Below are positions 5,021-6,471 of a stretch of 6,471 nt of DNA, in pieces. A model generated the notes under the pieces. That model was not told the origin of the DNA. It ran no database searches and worked only from the letters and a program-made list of their open reading frames with translations. Source of the stretch: Planctomycetaceae bacterium (GTDB lineage: Bacteria > Planctomycetota > Planctomycetia > Pirellulales > Thermoguttaceae). The position numbers and the translations under genes were made by a program. The number at the start of each line of letters is the position of its first letter. Position 1 is the first letter of the stretch. The stretch is taken from assembly GCA_031261125.1 (NCBI GenBank), contig JAISJZ010000413.1, forward strand, positions 1 through 6,471, in the 5' to 3' direction.

Positions 5021-6471
5021 TTACCCGCCAAGGAGCGAGGCGGCATACTGCGGGAACTGGTTCGCTATCGACAGCGTTCTCGTACCGGACTGTACCAAAA
5101 TCTGCGCTCTGGTCAATCGGGAACTCTCTTCGGCAAAATCGGCGTTGCTGATTTTCGCTTCCGCCGCCGACAATGCTTCCAAAGAATCCTGTAACGACGT
5201 TATCGCCGGTTCCAAAGTGCTGCGCTGAATCGCCCCCAGCCGTCCGCGCTGCATTGCGATATTCAAAATCGCTTCCTGAACAATTCGGTCTGCTAACTTC
5301 GTGTTCGTTGTCAAATCGGCGTTGTTACCGCTGCGGAGTTGATACAAACGTCCCGATGCCCCGCCGAGCCGTGCCGTGTTCACGCTGCCCAAGCCGACAC
5401 GAATCTGCTGATTGGAAACAACATCGGGACCAATTTGGAACGTTGCCCCGCCGCCGGTAATGGTGTAGCGTACCGTATCGCCTGCCGTAACTTTGTTGTC
5501 CAGCGTCATATCGAGTTTCAGCATCGAACTGTCAACCGAAACCTTGCGACCGTCCGCTTTCATTGTGATACCGTTCAGCGTAGCGAGCATATCTTCACCG
5601 TAATCGGTGTCCGTGGTTACACCGGCGGCATTTTTCATTGTCATATTGCCGACAATCGTTCGGACAATGACTTTTTGTGTTGAACCTTCGATTTCCGATT
5701 GGAACACAAGGCGGTGTTCATCGGCATCGGCGGCACCGAGCAGATGCGCCCCGCCGCGGTAGCCGGTATCTTGAAGCCCGTTTTTGAGAATGAGGTAATC
5801 ATCCTGCGTCGTTACGATACCGGTACCGTCTCCGGCAAGTTTTGCGCTGAAATAATCCCGCGTTGCTTCGCTTGTTTCTATCAGGTTTTTAACTTGCTGC
5901 GCTGTTGTCCCGTCGTGAATATAGACGTTAATCCTCTTGCTTGCAGGGTCGAAATCGGCGTACATCTCATCCAGGGGATTTTCCAGCGGAATGTATTTGA
6001 AGCCCACACCATTGAAATCGGGACCCGCCATCTTCGCATAAATTTCCAAAGACGCATTTTGTCCGTTGACCGCAACAATGTTGCCGTAAGCATTAGCGGC
6101 AACAATGTTTTCGCCGTAAGAGTAAAATTCAATCGGGTGATACGTTACGTTATCGCAGTCGTCAACTTCCATCGTCGGCTGCAAAATTCCTTTGCCGTAA
6201 CCATCGCCGCAATCGACAACGTTCGGAACGCCCGCCGGCCGGACAACGCTTGCGCTGATGCCGCGGGTTTGTTCCGCCGTCAACTGTTTCATAAACGCTT
6301 CCAAATCGGCAGCGGTGGTGATACTGTCGCCGTTCCCGTTCGTAGCAAGATGAACAATCATATAACCGTTATCATTATCGGTACTGCCGAGAATATCGGT
6401 AACCATATTGACTTCGGTCGTCGTATTACCGGACGAATCAATTCCCTTGCGGAAGTTGTCCTCACGGAAAT
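5021..6471 (-). CDS. fliC: Flagellin, C-terminal 482 residues, N-terminus outside the window
   Basis: The minus-strand frame is open from the right edge (first full codon 6469-6467) to TAA at 5023-5021. The ATG at 6406-6404 is internal and not a convincing start, since the frame continues upstream. The last ~100 residues are the conserved flagellin C-terminal region (D1 and D0 helices): LGAIQRSTLEP, ALSAAEAKISNADFAEESSR, then LTRAQILVQSGTRTLSIANQ and FPQYAASLLGG. Just before it, TFQIGPDVVSNQQIRVGL is a common flagellin segment. The rest (visible residues 1 to about 380) is a variable, Gly/Asp/Asn/Thr-rich region expected to face the filament surface. The conserved N-terminal D0/D1 helix needed for polymerisation is off the window, so the full protein probably exceeds 600 residues. 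It is unusual in having two Cys (visible residues 87 and 105). It converges with the DUF58 gene (26 bp apart), so its promoter is to the right. Export by the flagellar secretion system is inferred from the family. Confidence 0.92.
   Translation of the reverse strand, partial: FREDNFRKGIDSSGNTTTEVNMVTDILGSTDNDNGYMIVHLATNGNGDSITTAADLEAFMKQLTAEQTRGISASVVRPAGVPNVVDCGDGYGKGILQPTMEVDDCDNVTYHPIEFYSYGENIVAANAYGNIVAVNGQNASLEIYAKMAGPDFNGVGFKYIPLENPLDEMYADFDPASKRINVYIHDGTTAQQVKNLIETSEATRDYFSAKLAGDGTGIVTTQDDYLILKNGLQDTGYRGGAHLLGAADADEHRLVFQSEIEGSTQKVIVRTIVGNMTMKNAAGVTTDTDYGEDMLATLNGITMKADGRKVSVDSSMLKLDMTLDNKVTAGDTVRYTITGGGATFQIGPDVVSNQQIRVGLGSVNTARLGGASGRLYQLRSGNNADLTTNTKLADRIVQEAILNIAMQRGRLGAIQRSTLEPAITSLQDSLEALSAAEAKISNADFAEESSRLTRAQILVQSGTRTLSIANQFPQYAASLLGG
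6072..6120 (-). repeat. Imperfect in-frame tandem duplication in the flagellin variable region
   Basis: Plus-strand GCAACAATGTTGCCGTAAG (6072-6090) recurs as GCAACAATGTT-TTC-GCCGTAAG (6099-6120), 27 bp apart with a 3-base insertion. In protein this is YGENIVAAN followed by AYGNIVAVN. Because the period is nine codons the frame is kept. It may be a recent slippage or duplication event in an exposed domain. Confidence 0.5.

Noticed and set aside
5017..5028. Hairpin GCGG-TTAC-CCGC over the flagellin stop codon as a bidirectional terminator
   Set aside because: The stem is only 4 bp and neither strand has a following T-run, so it is not a credible intrinsic terminator.
5173..5683. Plus-strand open frames opposite the flagellin gene
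   Set aside because: Cys- and Arg-rich translations with no recognisable motif, opposite a clear flagellin; they are shadows.
6404..6406. ATG at 6406-6404 as the flagellin start
   Set aside because: The frame stays open to the right edge and the required N-terminal flagellin helix is missing, so this Met is internal.

Overview
The window holds five protein-coding genes on a bacterial chromosome of moderate GC content. Two are cut by the window edges. Taxonomy cannot be read directly. A large flagellin with a long central domain, little use of Shine-Dalgarno sites and a moxR-type DUF58 gene would fit a Planctomycetota-like or related Gram-negative lineage, but this is a guess. I see no tRNA, rRNA, CRISPR array, transposase or phage gene.

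Layout: (1) positions 1-1046, plus strand, the C-terminal synthetase half of a glutamine-dependent asparagine synthetase (asnB). (2) 1047-1146, a roughly 100 bp gap framed by two different 7-bp tandem repeat tracts, with a weak terminator-like hairpin between them. (3) 1147-1527, a small uncharacterised protein with a four-cysteine zinc ribbon. (4) 1540-4113, a complete mutS, the mismatch sensor of DNA repair. It carries an in-frame insertion made of the same 7-bp repeat family found after asnB. (5) 4113-4994, a DUF58 (von Willebrand A-like) protein whose ATG overlaps the mutS stop codon. (6) 5021-6471, minus strand, the C-terminal 482 residues of a flagellin, convergent with the DUF58 gene. 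Its N-terminus lies beyond the right edge.

The zinc-ribbon gene, mutS and the DUF58 gene are tightly packed (12 bp gap, then 1 bp overlap) and probably form one transcription unit. Only the DUF58 gene has a strong Shine-Dalgarno sequence. asnB is upstream on the same strand but separated by the repeat-containing gap. The flagellin gene is a separate, opposing unit.

No clear new multi-gene system is visible. The most unusual signal is the family of short heptanucleotide tandem repeats. They appear at a gene end (supplying the asnB stop codon), at a gene start, and inside mutS, where the element is translated. Its orientation in mutS is the only one without stop codons.
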